Source of the DNA: Halieaceae bacterium
GTDB taxonomy: Bacteria > Pseudomonadota > Gammaproteobacteria > Pseudomonadales > Halieaceae
Length of the DNA stretch: 6,168 nucleotides
Direction: 5' to 3'
Assembly (NCBI GenBank): GCA_003520285.1
Contig: DOVB01000060.1
Location: forward strand, 1 to 6,168
Numbering within the stretch: the first letter of the stretch is position 1; every line of letters begins with the position of its first letter. Positions 1 through 6,168 of this stretch are shown here, piece by piece. The notes below the pieces were generated by a model that did no database searches, had not been told where the DNA came from, and was given only the letters and a program-made list of their open reading frames with translations. Both the position numbers and the translations under genes were made by a program.

Positions 1-51
1 GATCACTTGTCGAAGACCTTTCACCCATAGTCTTGAGTCGCAGTCTGCCGA

Positions 52-1590
52 CTACCGGCCCTGACTAAAAACAGTTTCAAGAATTTGGTCGACAGTAAAT
101 GATGCCGGCCTCTGACGCTGCGGAAATTCTTGGAATGTCATTAGAAATTGCGTCAATTCAACCCGCGCAATTGACAGTTGCGGACCAGCCCGACGGTTCC
201 ACCAATCGTTATAGTTATTCGAGTCAATGTCGGCGCGTTCAAAAGGATCTCGACGCAGATGATACAACTTCGGAATTCGCAAGTAGACGAAGGGCTCGCG
301 CCAGACATCAAATTGCGCCGCTCTCTGCTCAGCAAATAGCGCCTTCCAGTCACCCACCCGCATGGCCATCAAGTCGCCATCATCGCTCCAATAGAAAAAG
401 GTTTTGCGCGCGCCCTTGTCTGACTCACCCGTAAGGTGATCCAGGAAATTATAGCCATCGAGGTGCACTTTATAAGGCTTGCCTTGAATCCGTGTTCCGA
501 CTTTTAGATCTTCTTTGACAGTCTCGTTACCGACCGCCGCTGCCAGTGTGGGAAACCAGTCTAAATGCGACATGACTTCATTACTGATCTCGCCTGCAGG
601 GATTTTTCCTGGCCAGCGCACCATGGCGGGGACCCGGAAACCTCCCTCCCAATTCGTGTTCTTCTCGCCTCGGAACGGTGTAATAGCGCCATCTGGCCAC
701 ATGTTGTAATGCGGACCGTTATCGGTCGTATAAATGACAATCGTGTCATCCGCTATGCCGAGTTGGTCAAGCTTGTCGAGAAGCTGTCCGACCAACATGT
801 CGTGGCCTACCATGGCATCGTTATAGAAACCCTGCCCCGATAAACCCAATTCTTTTTCAGCGGTATGAGTGTAGTAGTGCATACGTGTCGAATTAAACCA
901 GACAAAGAAAGGTTTCTCTTCGGCATGCGCTCGATCGATAAAATTCAAGGAAGCGGCTAAGAATTCTTCGTCGACTGTTTCCATGCGCTTCTTGGTCAGC
1001 GGCCCCGAATCTTGAATCTGCCCATCGGCAGAACTTTTAATCACGCCTCGTGGCGAGAATCGCTTCTGAAACTCAGGATCTTGCGGATAATCTGGATTCT
1101 CGGGCTCTTCCTCGGCATTTAAATGGTATAGGTTGCCAAAAAACTCATCAAAACCATGATTCGTGGGCAGAAAGCGATCCTGGTCCCCTAGATGATTTTT
1201 ACCAAAATGTGCAGTCGCATAACCTTGATCTTTTAACACCGCTGCTAGTGTGACGTCTTCATCTTGTATGCCCAAGTCAGCACCGGGGATGCCAACTTTG
1301 GTTAGACCAGTCCGAATTGGGCTCTGCCCGGTGATAAAAGCTGATCTGCCGGCGGTGCAGCTCTGCTCGCCATAATAGTCGGTGAACTTCAGTCCCTCTT
1401 TGGCAATGCGGTCAATATTCGGGGTCTCGTATCCCATCATCCCCATATTGTAAGTAGAGAGGTTCCAGATTCCGATGTCATCTCCCCAAATCACCAAAAT
1501 GTTGGGCTGCTTCGCGTATGCTGCAGTGCCACACAAAGTGCTTAACAGAGCGACTAACCCGATCGCGCATCGCTGCCTAAATGAACCCAT
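52..1590 (-). CDS. Exported formylglycine-dependent sulfatase (arylsulfatase family, S1-type)
   Basis: This 512-residue protein is predicted to hydrolyse a sulfate ester in the periplasm or outside the cell. Residues 1-26 form a signal peptide: basic start, hydrophobic core, then an AYA cleavage site before K27. The C at residue 20 is not in a good lipobox, so a lipoprotein is unlikely. The mature part begins with the sulfatase metal-binding strand PNILVIWGDD (D37, D38). CTAGR at 78-82 is the CxAxR motif whose Cys is converted to formylglycine. GKNHLG at 130-135 supplies the Lys and His of the active site, and TTDNG at 288-292 supplies metal ligands (D290, N291), followed by K310. Length is normal for the family. 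The start is backed by AAGGGGA seven bases upstream. It needs a maturase (FGE or anSME) that is not in this window. The substrate cannot be told from sequence; no carrageenan, fucoidan or other polysaccharide genes lie nearby. Family assignment is firm, substrate unknown. Confidence 0.95.
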   Translation of the reverse strand: MGSFRQRCAIGLVALLSTLCGTAAYAKQPNILVIWGDDIGIWNLSTYNMGMMGYETPNIDRIAKEGLKFTDYYGEQSCTAGRSAFITGQSPIRTGLTKVGIPGADLGIQDEDVTLAAVLKDQGYATAHFGKNHLGDQDRFLPTNHGFDEFFGNLYHLNAEEEPENPDYPQDPEFQKRFSPRGVIKSSADGQIQDSGPLTKKRMETVDEEFLAASLNFIDRAHAEEKPFFVWFNSTRMHYYTHTAEKELGLSGQGFYNDAMVGHDMLVGQLLDKLDQLGIADDTIVIYTTDNGPHYNMWPDGAITPFRGEKNTNWEGGFRVPAMVRWPGKIPAGEISNEVMSHLDWFPTLAAAVGNETVKEDLKVGTRIQGKPYKVHLDGYNFLDHLTGESDKGARKTFFYWSDDGDLMAMRVGDWKALFAEQRAAQFDVWREPFVYLRIPKLYHLRRDPFERADIDSNNYNDWWNRRAGPQLSIARVELTQFLMTFQEFPQRQRPASFTVDQILETVFSQGR

Positions 1591-1597
1591 AGAAATA

Positions 1598-1604
1598 TCC
1601 CCTT
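1598..1604 (-). promoter_or_regulatory. Ribosome binding site of the sulfatase gene
   Basis: On the minus strand the sequence AAGGGGA lies seven bases before the ATG at 1590. It is a good Shine-Dalgarno match at normal spacing and supports that start, which also gives a well-formed signal peptide. Confidence 0.75.
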
Positions 1605-1642
1605 GACTCTTCTGTTATGACTCTTATAAGTTTTTGAAAAAC

Positions 1643-1648
1643 AGTATA
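1643..1648 (-). promoter_or_regulatory. Possible -10 element for the sulfatase gene
   Basis: The minus strand reads TATACT here, five of six matches to the sigma-70 -10 consensus, roughly 50 bases before the sulfatase start. No convincing -35 hexamer lies 16-18 bases upstream (best is TGAAGC, which is poor), so this is only a candidate. The rest of the 1591-1769 intergenic region shows no clear operator, and I could not find a credible sigma-70 promoter for the divergent plus-strand gene in it. Confidence 0.25.
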
Positions 1649-1759
1649 CCCTAGATTTTTACTGAGCTTCACCGCGATATCATTACCGCTCGTCTCAGTA
1701 TCGCCTCATGAGCTAACGCCGGTAGGTTGCTTACTGTCGCATACATTAACGCTACACAC

Positions 1760-1765
1760 AGAGGT
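1760..1765 (+). promoter_or_regulatory. Ribosome binding site of the YghU-type gene
   Basis: AGAGGT lies four bases before the ATG at 1770. The spacing is slightly short but acceptable, and the N-terminus it yields lines up with E. coli YghU as I recall it. Confidence 0.6.
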
Positions 1766-1769
1766 CATA

Positions 1770-2609
1770 ATGAGCCAGAACGAATACACACCACCCGCGG
1801 TATGGACATGGGATCAAGGCAGCGGAGGACGATTCGCACAGATTAATCGACCTATTGCGGGCGCAACCCATGAGAAACCACTCCCGATCGGTCAGCACCC
1901 CTTACAACTGCACTCGCTAGGTACACCGAACGGCGTCAAAGTGACCATTTTACTCGAAGAGCTGTTAGCACTTGGGATCACAGAAGCAGAATATGATGCG
2001 TGGATAGTGAATATTCTCGAGGGCTCACAGTTCTCAAGTGGCTTTGTTGGTATCAATCCAAACTCAAAAATTCCAGCCTTACTCGACAACAGTGTGAATC
2101 CACCGCAACGGGTGTTCGAGTCAGGCGCAATCTTGATGTATCTGGCTGAGAAGTTTGGGCACTTCTTACCCACCGAAGCAGGCGCCCGAGCAGAAACGCT
2201 CTCTTGGTTATTCTGGCAAATGGGCAGTGCTGCATTTCTGGGTGGTGGATTCGGACATTTTTACGCCTATGCGCCCGAGAAGTACGAATACCCGATTAAC
2301 CGCTACACCATGGAAGTGAAGCGGCAACTCGATGTGCTGAATCAGCACTTAGCGGAACACGAATATTTAGCGGGCTCAGAGTATACGATCGCAGATATGT
2401 CGACCTTCCCTTGGTACGGGATGCTGGTCATCGGCAATCTGTATTCAGCCCAAGAGTTTCTGGATGTTCACACCTATACTCATGTTGAGCGCTGGGCCAG
2501 ACAGATCGACGCCCGTCCCGCGGTTCAGCGAGGTAAGCGTGTCAACACGACGTGGGGACCTGAAAGTGAACGCTGCATTGAGCGTCACAGCGCGGCCGAT
2601 CTAGATTAA
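1770..2609 (+). CDS. yghU: YghU-type glutathione S-transferase / GSH-dependent disulfide-bond oxidoreductase
   Basis: This 279-residue cytosolic protein matches the Nu-class glutathione transferase YghU along its whole length. In E. coli that protein binds two GSH molecules per subunit and reduces disulfides, with weak classical transferase activity. The N-terminal extension typical of YghU is present (VWTWDQGSGG near residues 11-20, INRP at 25-28). The thioredoxin-fold domain follows (about 45-130), with the GSH-binding loop GTPNG at 51-55, the cis-proline segment NSKIPAL at 98-104 and the E117-S118 pair that holds the glutamyl group of GSH. The helical domain (about 140-250) carries FLGGGFGHFY at 156-165 and the N-capping motif YTIADM at 205-210. 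As is usual for this class, no catalytic Cys or Ser sits at the loop, where T52-P53-N54 is found. It is divergent from the sulfatase and convergent with dinB, so it is probably transcribed alone. The physiological substrate is unknown. Confidence 0.95.
   Translation: MSQNEYTPPAVWTWDQGSGGRFAQINRPIAGATHEKPLPIGQHPLQLHSLGTPNGVKVTILLEELLALGITEAEYDAWIVNILEGSQFSSGFVGINPNSKIPALLDNSVNPPQRVFESGAILMYLAEKFGHFLPTEAGARAETLSWLFWQMGSAAFLGGGFGHFYAYAPEKYEYPINRYTMEVKRQLDVLNQHLAEHEYLAGSEYTIADMSTFPWYGMLVIGNLYSAQEFLDVHTYTHVERWARQIDARPAVQRGKRVNTTWGPESERCIERHSAADLD
2566..2588 (-). terminator. Weak candidate terminator hairpin for dinB, inside the yghU coding region
   Basis: On the minus strand, about 18 bases beyond the dinB stop, GTGACGCT and AGCGTTCAC can pair into an eight-base-pair stem with one bulged base and a six-base loop. 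Only a short TTTC run follows, so it is a poor rho-independent terminator. Both arms lie within the last codons of yghU, so the pairing may be chance. No better terminator for either convergent gene was seen. Confidence 0.22.
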
Positions 2610-3763
2610 GCCTCAAAACTCAAGGAATACTGCATAGCGTGTTCTTCAACAGCGTCCGATGACTGGGCGCTGGCGCTTGTTGGCTCGAAGTGGACCAGAC
2701 CCGACACCTGCCCTCCCATTAAACGCACCGGTTTGGCCAAGGGCCATTCTTTGCGCAGCAGGTTGAGTAGCAAGTCACGCAAGTGCGCCTGAGAGCCAAT
2801 ATTGTCATCTAAAGACAGCGCCCGAGTGATCTGCTCGAAATCAGCAAACTTGATTTTTAGGGTGGCCGTTCGGCCCAAGCAGCCATGTTTGTATAAGCGC
2901 TGCCAGATGTCTTCCGACAGAGCTTCTAGGGCCTGCTCCATTGCCTCTAAGGTAGTGAGATCTTGCGCATAGGTTCGCTCGGCACCCACCGATTTTCTCA
3001 CGCGATTGGGCCTTACAGGTCGGTCATCGATACCGCGGCAGGCAAAGTATAAGTATTCCGCCGATCGACCAAAGTGTTCTGCTAAGAATCTCAGGCTGCA
3101 CGATTTCAGATCAGCGCCGGTGTTGAGATTCAGTTGTGCCATTCGCTCAGCTGTCTTAGGACCAACACCATAAAATCTGCGCACCGGCAAGGCGTCCACA
3201 AATCGCTCTCCCTCACCCGGCAGCACCACACACTGCCCGTTTGGCTTGTTCTGATCAGAAGCGATTTTCGCCAGAAACTTGTTGTAGCTGATACCGGCAC
3301 TGGCGGTTAAATTTAACTCTTCAGCGATTGCCGCGCGGATTTGCTGTGCAATCTTAACCGCACTACCCACGCCCAGTTTATCCTCGGTCACGTCGAGGTA
3401 GGCTTCATCAAGCGATAATGGCTCAATCAAATCCGTGTAACGCGCAAAAATAGACCTAATGTGATCCGATATGCCCCGATAGACTTCGAATCGTGCTTTC
3501 ACGAAAATAAGATCAGGGCATAGTCGCTGCGCGGTCACCGATGGCATAGCGGATTTCACGCCGAAGACCCGCGCCTCATAGCTAGCTGCCGCTACAACGC
3601 CGCGCTGTTGAGCGCCACCAACCGCAATGGGACGACCGCGTAATTTGGGGTTATCGCGTTGCTCGACACTGGCGTAGAATGCATCCATGTCGATATGGAT
3701 GATTTTACGGATCGCACTCTGGTTCTCACCGGGATTATTCAAGGGAATAAGAAGCCAAGACAA
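2606..3763 (-). CDS. dinB: DNA polymerase IV (Y-family translesion polymerase)
   Basis: Translesion DNA polymerase that copies past damaged bases with low fidelity. Numbered from the TTG at 3763 the protein has 385 residues. The palm begins IRKIIHIDMDAFYASVE (18-34) with metal-binding D25 and the steric-gate aromatic at Y30, which corresponds to F13 of E. coli DinB. The second catalytic motif is SLDEAYLDV at 117-125 (D119, E120), followed by ASAGISYNKFLAKIASD at 154-170. A helix-hairpin-helix lies at 197-211 (GVGPKTAERM) and the little finger domain begins near 253 (RVRKSVGAERT). The C-terminus carries QYSLSF at 378-383, a good beta-clamp binding motif. The start is uncertain. No ATG occurs before the catalytic IDMD, so initiation must be at TTG 3763, TTG 3742 or another rare codon; E. 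coli DinB starts level with the ATC at 3712. I saw no full LexA box upstream. Its stop overlaps the stop of convergent yghU. Identity is certain, exact 5' end is not. Confidence 0.95.
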   Translation of the reverse strand: MSWLLIPLNNPGENQSAIRKIIHIDMDAFYASVEQRDNPKLRGRPIAVGGAQQRGVVAAASYEARVFGVKSAMPSVTAQRLCPDLIFVKARFEVYRGISDHIRSIFARYTDLIEPLSLDEAYLDVTEDKLGVGSAVKIAQQIRAAIAEELNLTASAGISYNKFLAKIASDQNKPNGQCVVLPGEGERFVDALPVRRFYGVGPKTAERMAQLNLNTGADLKSCSLRFLAEHFGRSAEYLYFACRGIDDRPVRPNRVRKSVGAERTYAQDLTTLEAMEQALEALSEDIWQRLYKHGCLGRTATLKIKFADFEQITRALSLDDNIGSQAHLRDLLLNLLRKEWPLAKPVRLMGGQVSGLVHFEPTSASAQSSDAVEEHAMQYSLSFEA

Positions 3764-3776
3764 GAACTGTGGGCGT

Positions 3777-3782
3777 GATATA
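3777..3782 (-). promoter_or_regulatory. Possible extended -10 element for dinB
   Basis: On the minus strand TGC precedes TATATC, which resembles an extended -10 (TGn plus hexamer). Transcription would start near 3770, giving almost no leader for the TTG at 3763 and favouring a later start. No good -35 accompanies it. This is a low-confidence suggestion. Confidence 0.2.
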
Positions 3783-3839
3783 GCACTGAGGCCGAGGGGG
3801 AATTACCCGGCAATCGGGTTGAATGTTGAGCCCATAAAA

Positions 3840-3854
3840 TGTAAATAAACTACA
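3840..3854 (+). promoter_or_regulatory. Probable HexR operator, box 1, upstream of edd
   Basis: TGTAAATAAACTACA is a 15-bp imperfect palindrome with TGTA and TACA ends. It agrees at 13 of 15 positions with the HexR box as I remember it for gammaproteobacteria (TGTAATTAAATTACA). HexR is a KDPG-responsive regulator that typically represses Entner-Doudoroff genes such as edd, zwf, eda and glk, so position ahead of an edd-glk operon is the expected context. hexR itself is not in this window. Confidence 0.6.
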
Positions 3855-3890
3855 AAAAAGCACTTTATTTCTGGATTTATTCGCTAATTT

Positions 3891-3905
3891 TGTGCTTTTA
3901 TTACA
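3891..3905 (+). promoter_or_regulatory. Possible second HexR operator, box 2, upstream of edd
   Basis: TGTGCTTTTATTACA matches the remembered HexR box less well (about 11-12 of 15, depending on orientation), with an intact TTACA right half and a weaker left half. It lies 51 bp centre to centre from box 1, close to five helical turns, and 28 bp before the edd start codon, where a repressor would block transcription initiation or early elongation. Confidence 0.4.
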
Positions 3906-3921
3906 CATCGGTTTTACGACC

Positions 3922-3925
3922 AAGG
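3922..3925 (+). promoter_or_regulatory. Ribosome binding site of edd
   Basis: AAGG, within the sequence CAAGGCG, lies seven bases before the ATG at 3933. It supports that start, which also gives the N-terminal length expected of Edd proteins. Confidence 0.55.
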
Positions 3926-3932
3926 CGTTGAT

Positions 3933-5783
3933 ATGCATCCCGAAGTTCAAAAAGTAACCCGAGCCATTGCGCAGCACAGTCAAGCTTTGCGCACGGCCTA
4001 CTTGCAACGTTTAGACGACGACGCGAGTTCATCACCCGATCGAGCCAGACTCAGCTGTGGCAATTTAGCGCATGGCTTTGCCGCGTGCAATGACAACGAT
4101 AAAGAAACGATTAAGCTGATGGACTCGATTAATGTAGGCATCGTCACAGCCTACAACGATATGTTAAGTGCCCACCAGCCCTACGCTGGCTACCCTGAAC
4201 TGATCAAAGCGGCATTGCGACAAGTCGGATCCACCGCTCAAGTTGCCGGAGCGACACCCGCCATGTGTGATGGCGTAACTCAAGGACAGGCTGGCATGGA
4301 ACTCAGCTTGCTCAGCCGTGATCACATTGCGCAGGCAACTGCCATCGCGCTATCCCATCAAATGTTTGACGCCACAATTCTTTTAGGGATCTGCGATAAA
4401 ATTGTGCCGGGGCTTCTCATCGGTGCGCTCAGGTTTGGGCACCTACCCACTTTGTTCATTCCTGCGGGCCCAATGCCGAGCGGGCTGCCAAATAAAGAAA
4501 AGCTCCGGATCCGACAACTCTACGCCCAAGGCAAAGTGGATCGAGATGCGCTGCTCGAGGCTGAATCAGCATCGTATCACTCGGCCGGTACCTGCACCTT
4601 TTACGGCACCGCCAACAGTAACCAGATGGTGCTTGAGGCGATGGGTTTGCAGCTGCCGGGCAGCTCATTCGTGAATCCAGGGACACCTTTACGCGATGCG
4701 TTAACAACCGAAGCTGCCCAACAGATCACACGCATCTCCGCGAAATCTCGAGACTACCGCCCCATTGGGCGCGTCATTGATGAAAAAGCGATCGTCAATG
4801 GACTGGTGGCACTGCTAGCGTCGGGGGGCTCAACCAACCACACCATCCACTTAATCACCGTTGCGCGCGCAGCGGGTATCGTGATTACTTGGGGTGACAT
4901 GGACGCCCTCTCACGAGTGACCCCCTTATTAGCGCAGGTATATCCAAACGGCGCTGCTGATATCAATCATTTCCACGCTGCTGGAGGAACAGGCCTCTTG
5001 TTTCGGGAGCTTCTTGATGCAGGGCTCATGCACCCTGACGCACTGACCGTGTGGGGCGATAATTTCGCTGACTACTGCACCGAACCCAAGCTGATCGATC
5101 AACGCCTCGTTTGGCAACCAACGCCTGTTCAATCGCTCGACTCAACTGTTATCGCTTCAACCAAACAACCCTTCGATAAAGAGGGCGGTTTACGGATGCT
5201 CGATGGCAATCTTGGTCGCAGCGTTATTAAGCTTTCTGCTGTTGCGTCCGGGCATCGCAATGTCACTGCACCAGCGGTTGTATTCGATAGCCAACACGAT
5301 TTAGAGGCACGGTTCAAATCTGGTGACCTCGACCGCGATTGCGTTGTAGTAGTTCGATACCAAGGTCCCACCGCCAATGGGATGCCAGAGCTTCATAAGC
5401 TGACCCCGTTTCTGGGCGTGCTGCAAGATAAAGGGTTCAAGGTCGCACTGGTGACCGATGGTCGAATGTCGGGTGCCTCTGGCAAAGTGCCGGCCGCCAT
5501 TCACTTGTGCCCAGAAGCAGCACAAGGCGGTTTAATTGGGAAAATCCAAGACGGTGACCTGATCGAGCTCGATGCCATTCAAGGCCACTTAATTGCGCAT
5601 GTTGATGCTGAGGAGCTGGCCAATAGACCCCTTCCCAAGCCCCCGCTTTCGGGTGATAACTGTGGTCGTGATTTATTTGAGACAGCTCGAATTATGCTGT
5701 CGAGCGCAGAAACTGGTGCTACTTTTCTATTCCACCCGTGGCACCCAGAGCGAGAACTCACCGGCGAGGAAACGAACCCATGA
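3933..5783 (+). CDS. edd: Phosphogluconate dehydratase (6-phosphogluconate dehydratase)
   Basis: This enzyme of the Entner-Doudoroff pathway dehydrates 6-phosphogluconate to 2-keto-3-deoxy-6-phosphogluconate (KDPG) in the cytoplasm, using an iron-sulfur cluster. The 616-residue protein has full family length. It shows the Edd-specific stretch [12 protein letters not shown] (73-84), where dihydroxy-acid dehydratase would have a cluster Cys. It also has MCDGVTQGQ at 111-119, the first ILVD/EDD signature CDKIVPG at 154-160, [13 protein letters not shown] at 219-231, [10 protein letters not shown] at 298-307 and the second signature [15 protein letters not shown] at 508-522. C154 and C221 are the conserved cluster ligands; C112 is a plausible third. 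The sequence favours Edd over IlvD or sugar-acid dehydratases throughout. It is the first gene of an operon with glk, whose ATG overlaps its TGA, and two HexR-like boxes lie upstream. The dinB gene diverges from it. Confidence 0.97.
   Translation: MHPEVQKVTRAIAQHSQALRTAYLQRLDDDASSSPDRARLSCGNLAHGFAACNDNDKETIKLMDSINVGIVTAYNDMLSAHQPYAGYPELIKAALRQVGSTAQVAGATPAMCDGVTQGQAGMELSLLSRDHIAQATAIALSHQMFDATILLGICDKIVPGLLIGALRFGHLPTLFIPAGPMPSGLPNKEKLRIRQLYAQGKVDRDALLEAESASYHSAGTCTFYGTANSNQMVLEAMGLQLPGSSFVNPGTPLRDALTTEAAQQITRISAKSRDYRPIGRVIDEKAIVNGLVALLASGGSTNHTIHLITVARAAGIVITWGDMDALSRVTPLLAQVYPNGAADINHFHAAGGTGLLFRELLDAGLMHPDALTVWGDNFADYCTEPKLIDQRLVWQPTPVQSLDSTVIASTKQPFDKEGGLRMLDGNLGRSVIKLSAVASGHRNVTAPAVVFDSQHDLEARFKSGDLDRDCVVVVRYQGPTANGMPELHKLTPFLGVLQDKGFKVALVTDGRMSGASGKVPAAIHLCPEAAQGGLIGKIQDGDLIELDAIQGHLIAHVDAEELANRPLPKPPLSGDNCGRDLFETARIMLSSAETGATFLFHPWHPERELTGEETNP
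5766..5770 (+). promoter_or_regulatory. Ribosome binding site of glk, inside the end of edd
   Basis: GAGGA lies nine bases before the glk ATG at 5780, inside the last codons of edd. It allows independent ribosome loading in addition to coupling through the ATGA overlap. Confidence 0.5.
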
Positions 5784-6168
5784 CGCGCCCATGGCATCTG
5801 GTTGCTGACATTGGGGGCACCAACGCTCGCTATGGTGTGATCTGCGCGGAATCTGGGAATCTAGACCAGGTCTGCTTACATTCAGTGGCACAATACCCCA
5901 ACTTCCATGACTCTTTATCACACTTCTTAACCGAGATCAGAGCGCAAGCAACTTATGCGGTGAACCCCACTCACACCTGCCTCGGTGTGGCGAGTGTGCC
6001 AGATACCGACGAAATCCTTTTTACCAATAGTTCCTGGCGATTTACGCGGCGCTCCGTACAAGACCTCCTGAAGGATACCCACCTGAGTGTGATTAATGAT
6101 TTCACAGCAGTGGGATACGCAATTCCTCATTTGCAACCATCAGATTACATCGAGATCGGCGGACACGG
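5780..6168 (+). CDS. glk: Glucokinase, 5' part (runs off the window end)
   Basis: Glucokinase phosphorylates free intracellular glucose with ATP to glucose 6-phosphate, feeding the Entner-Doudoroff route. The first 129 codons are present; the family is usually about 320 residues, so more than half lies beyond the window. The N-terminus reads LVADIGGTNARYG (7-19), the phosphate-binding loop of the bacterial Glk family. INDFTAVGYAIP at 105-116 contains the catalytic aspartate D107 and matches E. coli Glk (INDFTAVSMAIP) closely. The reading frame is open to the last base, so this is truncation by the window, not a broken gene. The ATG at 5780 overlaps the edd stop as ATGA, indicating translational coupling and a shared transcript. 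The domain pattern is that of the Glk family rather than the ROK-type glucokinases. Confidence 0.94.
   Translation, partial: MTRPWHLVADIGGTNARYGVICAESGNLDQVCLHSVAQYPNFHDSLSHFLTEIRAQATYAVNPTHTCLGVASVPDTDEILFTNSSWRFTRRSVQDLLKDTHLSVINDFTAVGYAIPHLQPSDYIEIGGH

Noticed and set aside
1..51. Left-edge sequence beyond the sulfatase stop
   Set aside because: Only 51 bases are visible, with no hairpin plus T-run, ribosome binding site or recognisable coding sequence, so nothing can be called.
99..843. Plus-strand open frames at 99-434 and 565-843 opposite the sulfatase gene
   Set aside because: They lie antisense to a well-supported sulfatase, have composition typical of shadow frames, match no family I know and have no convincing ribosome binding sites.
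1705..1712. CTCATGAG palindrome in the sulfatase-yghU intergenic region
   Set aside because: Eight bases is too short to stand as an operator on its own, and no flanking symmetry or second copy was seen.
3767..3782. Possible LexA (SOS) box upstream of dinB
   Set aside because: CTGT at 3767-3770 is only a half site; the base pairs eight positions on read TATA rather than ACAG, so the palindrome is absent.
3805..3819. Short hairpin ACCCG-GCAAT-CGGGT between dinB and edd
   Set aside because: The stem is only five base pairs with no T-run on either strand; it lies between divergent genes where a terminator is not expected, and such stems arise often by chance.
3735..4007. Minus-strand 90-codon open frame spanning the dinB-edd intergenic region
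   Set aside because: It overlaps the N-termini of both real genes and the operator region, its sequence resembles no known protein, and part of it reads through AT-rich regulatory DNA.
5579..6136. Minus- and plus-strand open frames overlapping the end of edd and the start of glk
   Set aside because: They are out of frame with or antisense to two genes whose protein identity is clear.

Overview
The window looks like ordinary chromosomal DNA from a free-living, probably marine, gammaproteobacterium. The evidence is a DinB and a YghU-type glutathione transferase with strong gammaproteobacterial character, an Entner-Doudoroff edd-glk pair behind what look like HexR boxes, and a secreted formylglycine-type sulfatase of a kind common in marine heterotrophs. 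This assignment is inference; there is no rRNA or other phylogenetic marker. Base composition is fairly even throughout, and I saw no mobile element, phage gene, tRNA, rRNA or CRISPR array.

Layout from left to right. (1) 52-1590, minus strand: a complete exported sulfatase with a signal peptide and an intact CTAGR formylglycine motif. (2) 1591-1769: a divergent intergenic region carrying the ribosome binding sites of the sulfatase and of the next gene. (3) 1770-2609, plus strand: a complete YghU-type glutathione transferase / disulfide-bond oxidoreductase. (4) 2606-3763, minus strand: DNA polymerase IV (dinB), convergent with yghU so that the two stop codons overlap; it has no usable ATG start. 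(5) 3764-3932: a divergent intergenic region with two HexR-like 15-bp palindromes ahead of edd. (6) 3933-5783, plus strand: 6-phosphogluconate dehydratase (edd), complete. (7) 5780 to the window end, plus strand: glucokinase (glk), joined to edd by an ATGA overlap and cut off after about 129 codons.

Functionally, edd and glk form the start of a sugar-catabolic operon. Glucokinase makes glucose 6-phosphate, and Edd converts the derived 6-phosphogluconate to KDPG, the intermediate that relieves HexR repression in related bacteria. The sulfatase may release sulfate from environmental sulfated compounds. YghU is a thiol/disulfide enzyme and DinB is a translesion polymerase; neither has an evident functional link to its neighbours.

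I found no previously undescribed system. The points most worth a second look are the paired HexR-like boxes, the non-ATG start of dinB and the overlapping convergent stops of yghU and dinB.
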